From Salinivenus lutea (GTDB lineage: Bacteria > Bacteroidota > Rhodothermia > Rhodothermales > Salinibacteraceae), in the NCBI GenBank assembly GCA_002894685.1, contig NCRC01000030.1, forward strand, positions 1-39,581: 39,581 nucleotides of DNA. Direction: 5' to 3'. This document shows, piece after piece, positions 25,571-32,458 of this stretch (its first letter is position 1; each line of letters starts with the position of its first letter). A program made the position numbers and the translations under genes. The notes beneath the pieces are model-generated. The model searched no databases, was not told where the DNA came from, and saw only the letters and a program-made list of their open reading frames with translations.

Positions 25571-25591
25571 TCGTTCGAGGAGCGAAAAAGG

Positions 25592-25640
25592 CTATTCACA
25601 GCGATCAAGCTGCCTCTTCGATACATCGAACGGTGGATAA
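25592..25640. promoter_or_regulatory. Pair of degenerate DnaA-box-like 9-mers
   Basis: CTATTCACA (25592-25600, plus) and GGTGGATAA (25632-25640, a box on the minus strand) each match TTATNCACA at all but one fixed position. Two such boxes close together beside a parS site are suggestive of origin-type sequence, but the number is small and neither is perfect. Confidence 0.3.
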
Positions 25641-25711
25641 ACGGGCCGGGACGCCCATCCTGTACGGACGTACGCCCCCCAGTTCCCAATTTTCCGTTCG
25701 AGGCGCCTGAG

Positions 25712-25960
25712 ATGTTGCGTGTTGCCGAACTGGAGCAGGTGGGGGCCTACTCGCTCAAGGTCACCTTCAACGACGGAGCCACGAAACGGGTAATCCTTCG
25801 TCCCCTCCTCTGGGGCGAGGTCTTCGAGCCCCTCCACGATCCGGATCGGGTCAGCGAGGTGTACCTCGACGAAAAGATGGTCACCGTCGCGTGGCCGAAC
25901 GGCGCCGACCTTGCCCCCGAGGCGCTGCACGACCTGGAGGACGAGGAGGCGGTCGCTTAA
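25712..25960 (+). CDS. DUF2442 family protein
   Basis: An 82-residue protein with the DUF2442 layout: an opening strand (MLRVAELEQV), YSLKVTFNDGATKRVILRPLL, a WGEVFEPLHDP turn, and VTVAWPNGADLAPEALHD near the end. DUF2442 proteins often pair with DUF4160 proteins in putative toxin-antitoxin or phage-associated modules, or are found alone. No DUF4160 frame exists upstream here, so this copy is an orphan. Its TAA overlaps the rsmG stop on the other strand (TTAA, 25957-25960), an unusually tight convergent arrangement that leaves no room for a separate terminator. Confidence 0.82.
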   Translation: MLRVAELEQVGAYSLKVTFNDGATKRVILRPLLWGEVFEPLHDPDRVSEVYLDEKMVTVAWPNGADLAPEALHDLEDEEAVA

Positions 25961-26628
25961 CGCTGCGAAGGCGATTCCCCGCTACGCACCGCCACAATCT
26001 CTTTTTCCCCAAAGAACCCGTTCCGCCCGAGAAGCGCGTCCAGTGGGTGGCGCTCGACCTCCACGTCCGGATCGTCGGCGCGAAGGCCCGCAATCTCCTC
26101 GCTCAGGTCGCCGCCCTTGAGCGCCAGGAGGCCCGGGGGCCACTCCTCATCCCCTAGCGGGTCGGGAAGCGGCACAGCAACCCGACGGTGCCACCGCCAG
26201 AGGTCCGCGAGCGGGGCCGTGGCGCGGGAGACCGAGTAGTGCGCCTCCCCCGTCCACTCCTCCGCCCGCCCGTTCCACGTGAAACAATTCTCCAGTCCCA
26301 GCCGCCGCGCGATCGTGCGCACGGCCCGGCTCTTCTTGCCGACCGAGTCGACGCCGACGACGGTTGCCCCCGGAAAACAGATCGCCAATGGGAGTGCGGG
26401 CAGCCCGCCGCCGGTCCCCCAGTCGACAATGGTGCAGCCGTCCGGAAACCCGCGGGCGGTGAGCGTGAGGCAGTGCAGCAGGTGCTGCGTCCGAAACGCC
26501 CGCTCACTCTCCGACGAGATGAGATTGACGCGCTGGTTAAACCGGAGCAGCTGCTCCTGAAAGTCTTTTAGTTTCTCTCGCTGTCCCGCCGTGAGTTGAT
26601 CGAAAGGATCCCAATTCAAACTGTCCAT
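25957..26628 (-). CDS. rsmG: 16S rRNA (guanine-527-N7)-methyltransferase
   Basis: A 223-residue SAM-dependent methyltransferase (GidB) that modifies G527 of 16S rRNA. The N-terminal helices (LKDFQEQLLRFNQRVNLIS) precede the Rossmann core with IVDWGTGGGLPALPLAI (67-83, SAM-binding glycine loop), VVGVDSVGKKSRAV and the SRATAPL segment. It lies downstream of mnmG on the same strand, the classic gidA-gidB order, with 140 bp between holding a heptamer repeat array. Codons 115-119 (CFTWN) contain parS site 5. Length and motifs are ordinary; the active site appears intact. Confidence 0.94.
   Translation of the reverse strand: MDSLNWDPFDQLTAGQREKLKDFQEQLLRFNQRVNLISSESERAFRTQHLLHCLTLTARGFPDGCTIVDWGTGGGLPALPLAICFPGATVVGVDSVGKKSRAVRTIARRLGLENCFTWNGRAEEWTGEAHYSVSRATAPLADLWRWHRRVAVPLPDPLGDEEWPPGLLALKGGDLSEEIAGLRADDPDVEVERHPLDALLGRNGFFGEKEIVAVRSGESPSQR
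26271..26286. other. parS: parS-like ParB-binding site 5 (inside rsmG)
   Basis: CGTTCCACGTGAAACA, identical to sites 1 and 4. It is embedded in rsmG and encodes C-F-T-W-N on the minus strand in the surface segment after the SAM-binding helix region. Confidence 0.9.
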
Positions 26629-26672
26629 GCAGCAAAACCTGTGGAGAGGCAGTTCATCTGGAGGTGAGACTC

Positions 26673-26770
26673 ACGATTCACGCACCACGATTCACGCACC
26701 ACGATTCACGCACCACGATTCACGCATCACGAAATACGCAATACGAAATACGCAATACGCACCACGCCCT
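26673..26770. repeat. Array of fourteen ACG-headed heptamers between mnmG and rsmG
   Basis: The stretch divides exactly into fourteen 7-mers of the form ACGNNNN. The first eight alternate ACGATTC and ACGCACC (the last variant is ACGCATC), giving a 14-bp super-period. The next four alternate ACGAAAT and ACGCAAT, followed by ACGCACC and ACGCCCT. It fills most of the mnmG-rsmG gap and touches the mnmG stop codon. A dyad GTGAG-A-CTCAC (26664-26674) abuts the other end. Parts of it are A/T-richer than the surroundings. Function unknown. Confidence 0.93.
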
Positions 26771-28763
26771 ACCCCACCTCCACCGCCGTTTCACGTGAAA
26801 CACCAAACGACTGCCCGTCCCCGCCCATCGCGTCGAGGTCCAAGTCGCGCTCCTTCGGCAGCGGCTCCACGCCCTCGTTCTTCAGGAGCACCATGAGCAC
26901 CGAGATGTCCGACGCCCGGACGCCCGGCACGCGCGAGGCCTGCCCGAGGTTGTCCGGCTCCACCTTGCTCAGCTTCTCGCGGGCCTCGATCGAGATGTTT
27001 TCCAGGCTCTCGTAGTCGAAGTCGTCGGGGATGGGCCAGCGCTCCTTCTCCTCCATCTCCTCCACCATGTCCTGCTGCCGGTCGATGTACCCCTCGTACT
27101 TGAGGTCGATCTCGATGAGGCGCGGCGCACTCAGCATGCCCGGGGCCTCCGTCACCGTCTCGTCGTAGATGCCGGCGTGGCGCAGGAGATCCTCGGCGTC
27201 CACCTCGGGCCGCTTGCAGAGCTCGATCGCGGGGCGCGGCTGGTTGAGCGTCGAGGTGCCCACCGACCGCAGGTAATCGTCCACCTGCTCGGGCGTGACG
27301 GTGGTGTCGGCCAGTGTTTCACGTGTAACATCGATCGCGCGCTCCTTCTCTTTCATCCGCTCGTAGCGCTCCTGCGAGGCAAGGCCCAGCTTGTAGCCGA
27401 GCTCCGTGAGGCGCAGGTCGGCGTTGTCCTGGCGCAGCAGGATGCGGTGCTCGGCGCGACTCGTGAACATGCGGTACGGCTCGTCGGTCCCCTTCGCCAC
27501 GAGGTCGTCGATGAGCACGCCGATGTACGCCTCCGAGCGCTTGAGCACGATCGGATCGGCCTTTCGCAGCTTCTGCACGGCGTTGATGCCCGCCATGAGG
27601 CCCTGCGCCGCCGCCTCCTCGTAGCCCGTGGTGCCGTTGATCTGGCCCGCAAAGAAGAGGCCGTCCACGGACTTCGTCTCCAGGCTGTACTGGATCTGGT
27701 ACGGCGGGAAGAAGTCGTACTCGATGGCGTAGCCGGGGCGCAGCATGTGCGCGTCCTCCATCCCCGGCACCTGCCGCAGGGCGCGAAACTGCACCTCCTC
27801 CGGCAGGCTGGTCGAGAAGCCGTTCACGTACACCTCGCGGACGCGGTAGCCCTCCGGCTCGATAAACAGCTGGTGCGCGTCCTTCTCGGAGAAGCGGTCG
27901 ATCTTGTCCTCGATCGACGGGCAGTAGCGCGGCCCCTTGGCCTGAATGCGCCCCGTGAACATGGGACTGCGATCGAAGCCCTCGCGGAGCGTCTCGTGCA
28001 CCTCGGGCGTCGTATCGGTGAGCCAGCAACAGAGCTGCCGGTCCACCGGCGGAAGGTCATCCGTGAGGAACGAAAAGGCCGTGGCGTCCGGGTCGGCGGG
28101 CTGCTTCTCCATGACGCTGTAGTCGATCGACCGGCCGTCGACACGCGGGGGCGTGCCCGTCTTCAACCGTCCGCTCTCGAACCCGAGGTCGTGCAGACAG
28201 CCCGTGATGCCGTGGGAGGCGTTCTCCCCCATCCGGCCGCCGCCGAAGTTCTTTTCTCCCACGTGAATCACGCCGTTCGAGAACGTACCCGTGGTGAGCA
28301 CCACGCAGGGCGCGCGAAACGTCTGCCCCAGGTTCGTGCGGACGCCGGTGACGGTCTCGCCGTCGTCGGTGGTGAGCACTTCCGTCACCATGTCCGCCCG
28401 CATCGAGAGGTTGTCGGTCGCTTCCAACTCCTCCCGCATGCAGTCTGCGTATTCGGCCCGCCCGCACTGCGCCCGCGGCCCCCACACGGCCGGCCCTTTG
28501 CTCTTGTTAAGCATCCGAAACTGCAGCCCGGCCCGGTCGGTCACCTTCCCCATCAGGCCGCCCATCGCGTCGATTTCACGTGCAATGTGCCCCTTGCCGA
28601 TGCCCCCGATGGCCGGGTTGCACGACATCTGACCGATCTGATTCAGCTTCAGCGTGATGAGGAGCGTATCGGCGCCCATGTTGGCCGCCGCGGCCGCGGC
28701 CTCACTGCCGCTGTGGCCGCCGCCCACCACGATGACGTCGTACTCGAAATAATCCTGATGCAT
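26769..28763 (-). CDS. mnmG: tRNA uridine-5-carboxymethylaminomethyl modification enzyme MnmG
   Basis: A 664-residue FAD protein (GidA) that works with MnmE to install the cmnm5 group on wobble U34 of tRNAs. The FAD-binding GGGHSGSEAA begins at residue 14, followed by SCNPAIGGIGKGHIAREIDAMGG (nt about 28550-28620), RLKTGTPPRVD and GQINGTTGYEEAAAQGL. The C-terminal MnmE-interacting part ends in about 25 extra residues containing a V-S-R-E-T parS-encoded segment. A second parS-encoded V-T-R-E-T lies around residue 480 in a linker. The frame opens at 28952, but the upstream residues are non-homologous, so MHQDYFEYDV at 28763 is chosen. rsmG follows downstream; mnmE lies 1.4 kb upstream with two genes between. 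Confidence 0.95.
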   Translation of the reverse strand: MHQDYFEYDVIVVGGGHSGSEAAAAAANMGADTLLITLKLNQIGQMSCNPAIGGIGKGHIAREIDAMGGLMGKVTDRAGLQFRMLNKSKGPAVWGPRAQCGRAEYADCMREELEATDNLSMRADMVTEVLTTDDGETVTGVRTNLGQTFRAPCVVLTTGTFSNGVIHVGEKNFGGGRMGENASHGITGCLHDLGFESGRLKTGTPPRVDGRSIDYSVMEKQPADPDATAFSFLTDDLPPVDRQLCCWLTDTTPEVHETLREGFDRSPMFTGRIQAKGPRYCPSIEDKIDRFSEKDAHQLFIEPEGYRVREVYVNGFSTSLPEEVQFRALRQVPGMEDAHMLRPGYAIEYDFFPPYQIQYSLETKSVDGLFFAGQINGTTGYEEAAAQGLMAGINAVQKLRKADPIVLKRSEAYIGVLIDDLVAKGTDEPYRMFTSRAEHRILLRQDNADLRLTELGYKLGLASQERYERMKEKERAIDVTRETLADTTVTPEQVDDYLRSVGTSTLNQPRPAIELCKRPEVDAEDLLRHAGIYDETVTEAPGMLSAPRLIEIDLKYEGYIDRQQDMVEEMEEKERWPIPDDFDYESLENISIEAREKLSKVEPDNLGQASRVPGVRASDISVLMVLLKNEGVEPLPKERDLDLDAMGGDGQSFGVSRETAVEVG
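26787..26802. other. parS: parS-like ParB-binding site 6 (3' end of mnmG)
   Basis: CGTTTCACGTGAAACA, the same as site 3, with a perfect 14-bp palindromic core. It codes for V-S-R-E-T six to ten residues before the MnmG C-terminus and is 16 bp from the heptamer array. Confidence 0.92.
27315..27330. other. parS: parS-like ParB-binding site 7 (inside mnmG)
   Basis: TGTTTCACGTGTAACA, one mismatch to the consensus TGTTTCACGTGAAACA (A to T at position 12). It encodes V-T-R-E-T in an inter-domain linker of MnmG, around residue 480. Last recognisable strong site in the window. Confidence 0.82.
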
Positions 28764-28893
28764 GATGCGTGCGGATCGACCGCGTTGTGGAAAAGAGCCG
28801 CGCAGGCCCATCGAAAACTGGGGTCTCTCCCAACGGCTGGGCCTGGACTGTGTGCCCGCCCGGCATGGAAAAACAGGATTCAGACGCCCTGAA

Positions 28894-28903
28894 GGGGGGG
28901 GGG
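28894..28903. repeat. Ten-G homopolymer upstream of mnmG
   Basis: An uninterrupted run of ten G residues on the plus strand (C on the mnmG-coding strand), 130 bp before the mnmG start, in the 209-bp gap after the HTH gene. Such tracts are slippage-prone; it may be in the promoter or leader region. Length could also be a sequencing uncertainty. Confidence 0.9.
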
Positions 28904-28972
28904 CGACACGTGCTTTGTCAAAGGAAACCCTCTCCCCCTCGCGGGGCGACATATGGTTTTTCCAGGAGAGGG

Positions 28973-29455
28973 CTAGCTCATTTTGCTGAGAAAGCGCTGC
29001 ACGGTGCGAAGGGTCGGAAGGTCGTCTTCGTCGACGTGCCGGGCCAGCTCCTCGCGGAGTTCGGTGCTGGTGCAGTCGGGGTGGTCGGCGATGTAGTAGA
29101 GCGCAATCTTGCGGAGCTCCGAGCCCGCCCCGAAGTACGAGTCGTAGGAGCGCTGGCTGCGGCGGCCGTGCCGGTCGATGAGGCCGGAGAGCCCCTCCTC
29201 GCGAAACTGGCCCGCCCAGCGGCGGAGCGTGCGGGCGGTCACCGAGTCGTACACGTCGTACGTCCAGCCGGGCACGTCCGCGGCCCCCTCCTCGTACGCT
29301 TCCGCGATGTCGTCTTGCGCCTGGGCGTCGGAGAGCCCTTCGTCGTCGCGGTGGCGGGCGTAGGCGCGGAGCAGGGCGAGGCGGGCCGTGAGGCGACGAA
29401 AGCCGCCGTCCTCAAGTTCGCCGAGGGCCGAAAGGGGGTCGCGATCGGAGGACAT
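28973..29455 (-). CDS. Helix-turn-helix protein resembling a transposase DNA-binding region
   Basis: A 160-residue acidic protein with two HTH-like parts. The central TARTLRRWAGQFREEGLSGLIDRHGRRS (read as two short pieces, about 73-100) matches the helix-turn-helix plus Arg-rich linker used by IS630/IS481/Mu-type transposases. The C-terminal LRTVQRFLSKM looks like another recognition helix. No DDE catalytic domain follows. The protein ends cleanly 209 bp before mnmG, so it is either a domesticated DNA-binding remnant or a regulator using a transposase-type HTH. It shows the acidic bias of the proteome, which argues for long residence. Confidence 0.65.
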   Translation of the reverse strand: MSSDRDPLSALGELEDGGFRRLTARLALLRAYARHRDDEGLSDAQAQDDIAEAYEEGAADVPGWTYDVYDSVTARTLRRWAGQFREEGLSGLIDRHGRRSQRSYDSYFGAGSELRKIALYYIADHPDCTSTELREELARHVDEDDLPTLRTVQRFLSKMS

Positions 29456-29625
29456 GAGACACGAAAGGCGCTGCGCACAGAACGGAACGGCATGTCCCTA
29501 CTCTTCCGGCCTGTGAAACGGTCCGGCGGCCCAGGAGCGAGCAGCCCCCACTCGTCCATCGCACGTCGTCCCCTCCCCGTCTCCCGACGCTCTGAGGGCC
29601 CCCTGCCTCGAGCCAACAGCCGGAC

Positions 29626-30144
29626 TCAGTACACCTGGGAGTCGAGGTCCTCCGGCGGCCACACGCCCAGCAGGCGGCGCACCGTCACGAACTGGCCCAG
29701 GTGGTAAGAATTGTGATCCGCAATGCCGGCGAGCTCCCCTGCGTACGTCAGGCCGTGATATTTCTCCCCGTCGGCGTGGGGAATCTCGCCCGCGATGTCG
29801 ATGTCGGGGTTCCGGACCAGCGCCTTTGCCCGCTCCAGGTCCGACCGAAACTGTTCGAGGCAGTCCGTCCAGGCCGCGTCACTGGGCGGCGCCACCCCGT
29901 CGGGCCAGTAGGCATCGGGCCAGGCCGGAAACGTGTAGTCCGGGTCGACGCAGTAGCGGAGGTAGTCGGCCTGGCTGGCGCGCATGTGCTCCAGAATCTG
30001 CCAGAGCGAGTAGGCCTCCGGCAGGCCGTCCGGCTGCACGCCGCGGGCCGATGGGGGCACGTCGCGGAGAATCTCGTCGGCCGGCCGTCGGGCCACCGTG
30101 CCGCTGAGCTGGTTCAGGAGGTGGGTGCGAAGCGCGTCGGACAT
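29626..30144 (-). CDS. DinB-like (YfiT/DinB superfamily) putative metal-dependent protein
   Basis: A 172-residue four-helix-bundle protein. The three His positions expected for the metal site are visible: H in LWQILEHMRASQ (helix 2) and the pair in ADHNSYHLGQFVTVRRLLG (helix 4). Family members include bacillithiol and mycothiol S-transferases, and many of unknown function. The frame opens at 30186, but the MSDALRTHLL start at 30144 is typical of DinB proteins. It is located between mnmE and the HTH gene on the same strand, 67 bp after mnmE; co-transcription is possible, a functional link is not evident. Confidence 0.82.
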   Translation of the reverse strand: MSDALRTHLLNQLSGTVARRPADEILRDVPPSARGVQPDGLPEAYSLWQILEHMRASQADYLRYCVDPDYTFPAWPDAYWPDGVAPPSDAAWTDCLEQFRSDLERAKALVRNPDIDIAGEIPHADGEKYHGLTYAGELAGIADHNSYHLGQFVTVRRLLGVWPPEDLDSQVY

Positions 30145-30211
30145 AGACAGGGGGTGGGGGTGCGTATCAGTTCGAAAGGGAAACAACGGCCAACCATCAT
30201 CGATCCGCCGC

Positions 30212-31594
30212 CTACTTCCCGATGCAGAAGCGAGAGAAAATCTGGTCGAGCACGTCCTCGTTCGTAATCTCGCCGGTGATGGCGCCCAGCTCCTGGAGGG
30301 CGGCCCGGAGGTCGAGCGTGAGCATATCGCCGGAGACGCCCATGTCGAGCGCCTCGCGGGCCTGCCGGACGGCGTCGAGCGCGTCCTGGAGGTGCTGGCG
30401 GTGCCGCTGATTCATGACGACGGGGGACGCCTCGGCGCGGCTCAGGTGCTCGGCGACCGTGTCGGTGAGGCGGTCGAGGAGGGGCTGAAGCTCGTCCGCG
30501 TCGTCGCGGGCGTGGAGGGCCGACAGCTTGAGGGCGGACAGGCCGTCGAGCTCAGCGACCGGGTGGTCGGGGGCGGCGTCGGCCTTGTTGCCGAGGAGGA
30601 AGGGCTGCACCGTCGAGTCGTCCCCGGACAGGTCGTCGAGGAAGTCAATTTCTTCGGAGTCGAGGCCCACCGTGAGGTCGTAGAGGTAGAGGAGCACGTC
30701 GGCCTCCTCAATGGACTCGGTGGCGCGGCGCACGCCCTCCGCCTCAATCTCGTCGGCGGTGTCGCGGAGGCCGGCGGTGTCGACGAAGCGGAAGAGCACG
30801 CCTTCGATCTCCGCCTCCGCCTCGATCTCGTCGCGCGTGGTGCCGGGCGTTTCGCTCACGATGGCGCGGTCGTGGCCCACCAGCGCGTTCAGCAGGGTCG
30901 ACTTTCCGGCGTTGGGCCGCCCGCCGATCACCACCCGCACGCCGTCCTTCAGCTTTTCGCCGGTGGGGTAGGTGTCGAGCAGATCGCCCAGAATCTCTTC
31001 CGTCTCGTCCAGCAAGTTCTCCAGCCGCTCCCGGTCGGCAAACTCCACGTCCTCGTCCGAAAAGTCGATCTCCAGTTCCACGAGCGAGCACAGGTTGAGG
31101 AGCTCCTCGCGCAGGTCCTCCAGGAGGTCGGAGTAGCGGCCCTTGAGGTGCGTGAGGGACGCCTCGTGGGCTTTCGTAGAGGTGGCGTGGATGAGGTCGG
31201 CCACCGCCTCGGCCTGCGCCAGGTCCATCTTGCCGTTCAGGAAGGCCCGCTCGGTGAACTCGCCGGGCTCGGCCATGCGGGCGCCGTGGTCGAGGAGGCT
31301 CTGCAGCACCATCTTGGGCGCGAGGTCGCCGCCGTGGCACGAGACCTCGACGATGTTCTCGCCCGTCGCGGAGTTCGGTGCGCGGAAAACCGTGGCGACC
31401 ACCTGGTCGATGTCGTCGCCCTCGGCGTTTTCGACGAAGCCTACGTGGGCCGTATGGCTCTCCGCCTCGTCCAAATCGGCGCCGCGGAAGCAGCGGTTCA
31501 CCACGTCGATCGCCTCGGGACCGGAGGTGCGCACGACGGCCAGGGCGGCCCGCCCCCGGGCGGTGGCGATGGCGGCGATGGTGTCGTCGGGCAT
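30212..31594 (-). CDS. mnmE: tRNA modification GTPase MnmE
   Basis: A 460-residue GTPase (TrmE) that partners MnmG in forming cmnm5U34. The N-terminal tetrahydrofolate-binding domain begins MPDDTIAAIATARGRAALAV and contains the EVSCHGGDL segment. The G domain inserted in the helical domain has G1 GGRPNAGKST (about 224-233), G2 TPGTTRD, G3 VDTAGLRDT and G4 LGNKAD. The C-terminal FCIGK gives the catalytic Cys. The frame extends to 31621, but 31594 matches family starts. mnmE, mnmG and rsmG in one 6-kb stretch recall the trmE-gidA-gidB-parA-parB cluster of many bacteria. Confidence 0.95.
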   Translation of the reverse strand: MPDDTIAAIATARGRAALAVVRTSGPEAIDVVNRCFRGADLDEAESHTAHVGFVENAEGDDIDQVVATVFRAPNSATGENIVEVSCHGGDLAPKMVLQSLLDHGARMAEPGEFTERAFLNGKMDLAQAEAVADLIHATSTKAHEASLTHLKGRYSDLLEDLREELLNLCSLVELEIDFSDEDVEFADRERLENLLDETEEILGDLLDTYPTGEKLKDGVRVVIGGRPNAGKSTLLNALVGHDRAIVSETPGTTRDEIEAEAEIEGVLFRFVDTAGLRDTADEIEAEGVRRATESIEEADVLLYLYDLTVGLDSEEIDFLDDLSGDDSTVQPFLLGNKADAAPDHPVAELDGLSALKLSALHARDDADELQPLLDRLTDTVAEHLSRAEASPVVMNQRHRQHLQDALDAVRQAREALDMGVSGDMLTLDLRAALQELGAITGEITNEDVLDQIFSRFCIGK

Positions 31595-31660
31595 GGCGCA
31601 CGGATTGCGTTCGTGAAACAAGTGCGTGTCTCAAAGCCGTGCCCCGAGGCCGCGTTCCTC

Positions 31661-32431
31661 CTACGTCCAGAGGCGCGGTACATCCATGCGGAGGTCGAAG
31701 AGGAGCACCTCGCTCTCGGCCCCAAACGCGAACTCGAGCCGGTCCGTGTCGGAGACGCCCACGCCGTCCCCGCTCCGCAGCGTCACGCCCGCCACGTCCA
31801 CCGTCCCCTCCACCACCTGCACCCAGGCCCCACGCCCGTCGGCCAGGGCGTGCTCCGCCCGGTCGCCCGCGTCGAAGCACCCGGCGTAGATGAAGGCGTC
31901 GGTGTTGATCGGCATCGGGCCGTCCGCCCCCGCCGCGTCGGACGTGTAGGGAGCCACGTAGCAGCGGAACTGCCCCCGCCGCTCCGTCTCAGAGAAGCCG
32001 CGCTCGTGGTACGCAAAGTCGGTACCCGCGCGGTCGGGCACGAGCCACATCTGGTAGTTGTGCTCCACCGTGTCGTGCACGTTCTTCTCCGAGTGCACCA
32101 TGCCTTCGCTCCCGGCGCTGATGAGCTGCATCTCGCCGGCCCCGATGTGCGCCTCGTGGCCCTGGTCGTCGCCGTGGGTGAGCACGCCCGACGACACGTA
32201 CGTGACGATCTCGGCGTCGCGGTGTGGGTGCGCCGAGAAGCCCTCGTGCGGCTGGATGTAGTTCTCGACCATCACGCGGAGCGGCCCAAAGTGGACCCAG
32301 TCCGGGTCGTGGTAGCCCGCGAAGGAGAAGGTCATCCAGTTGTCGGTCCAGCCGAAATCCTCGTAGCCGCGCTCGTCGCTGCGGCGCAGGCGGAGGGCGG
32401 GCGACTCGGCCGGGGCGGCGTCAGTCGACAT
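31661..32431 (-). CDS. Pirin family protein
   Basis: A 256-residue bicupin protein of the pirin/YhhW family. The N-terminal cupin has the metal ligands in SAHPHRDAEIVTYV (His-x-His) and a later His in the GMVHSEKN segment; GFSAHPHRD is a hallmark. Bacterial relatives include quercetin 2,3-dioxygenases and redox-sensitive regulators of metabolic enzymes. The native substrate is unknown. It is 28 bp downstream of the Old Yellow Enzyme gene on the same strand, which suggests an operon for handling quinones or other electrophiles. Confidence 0.88.
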   Translation of the reverse strand: MSTDAAPAESPALRLRRSDERGYEDFGWTDNWMTFSFAGYHDPDWVHFGPLRVMVENYIQPHEGFSAHPHRDAEIVTYVSSGVLTHGDDQGHEAHIGAGEMQLISAGSEGMVHSEKNVHDTVEHNYQMWLVPDRAGTDFAYHERGFSETERRGQFRCYVAPYTSDAAGADGPMPINTDAFIYAGCFDAGDRAEHALADGRGAWVQVVEGTVDVAGVTLRSGDGVGVSDTDRLEFAFGAESEVLLFDLRMDVPRLWT

Positions 32432-32458
32432 GGGGAGAGGGAAGGGGCTGGGGAACGG

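Noticed and set aside
25498-25710. 70-codon frame upstream of the DUF2442 gene, possible partner
   Set aside because: It starts inside parS site 4, crosses the tandem repeat and has no resemblance to DUF4160 or other partners.
28572-28587. Possible eighth parS site in mnmG (TTTCACGTGC core)
   Set aside because: Five mismatches to the consensus, and it encodes the conserved H-I-A-R-E-I-D segment of MnmG, so the protein explains the sequence.
28786-28794. TGTGGAAAA, one mismatch from a DnaA box, upstream of mnmG
   Set aside because: Isolated, with no second box within 200 bp.
31604-31616. CGTTCGTGAAACA near the mnmE start, resembling parS
   Set aside because: The CCAC between GTT and GTGAAAC is missing, so the central CACGTG is not formed.
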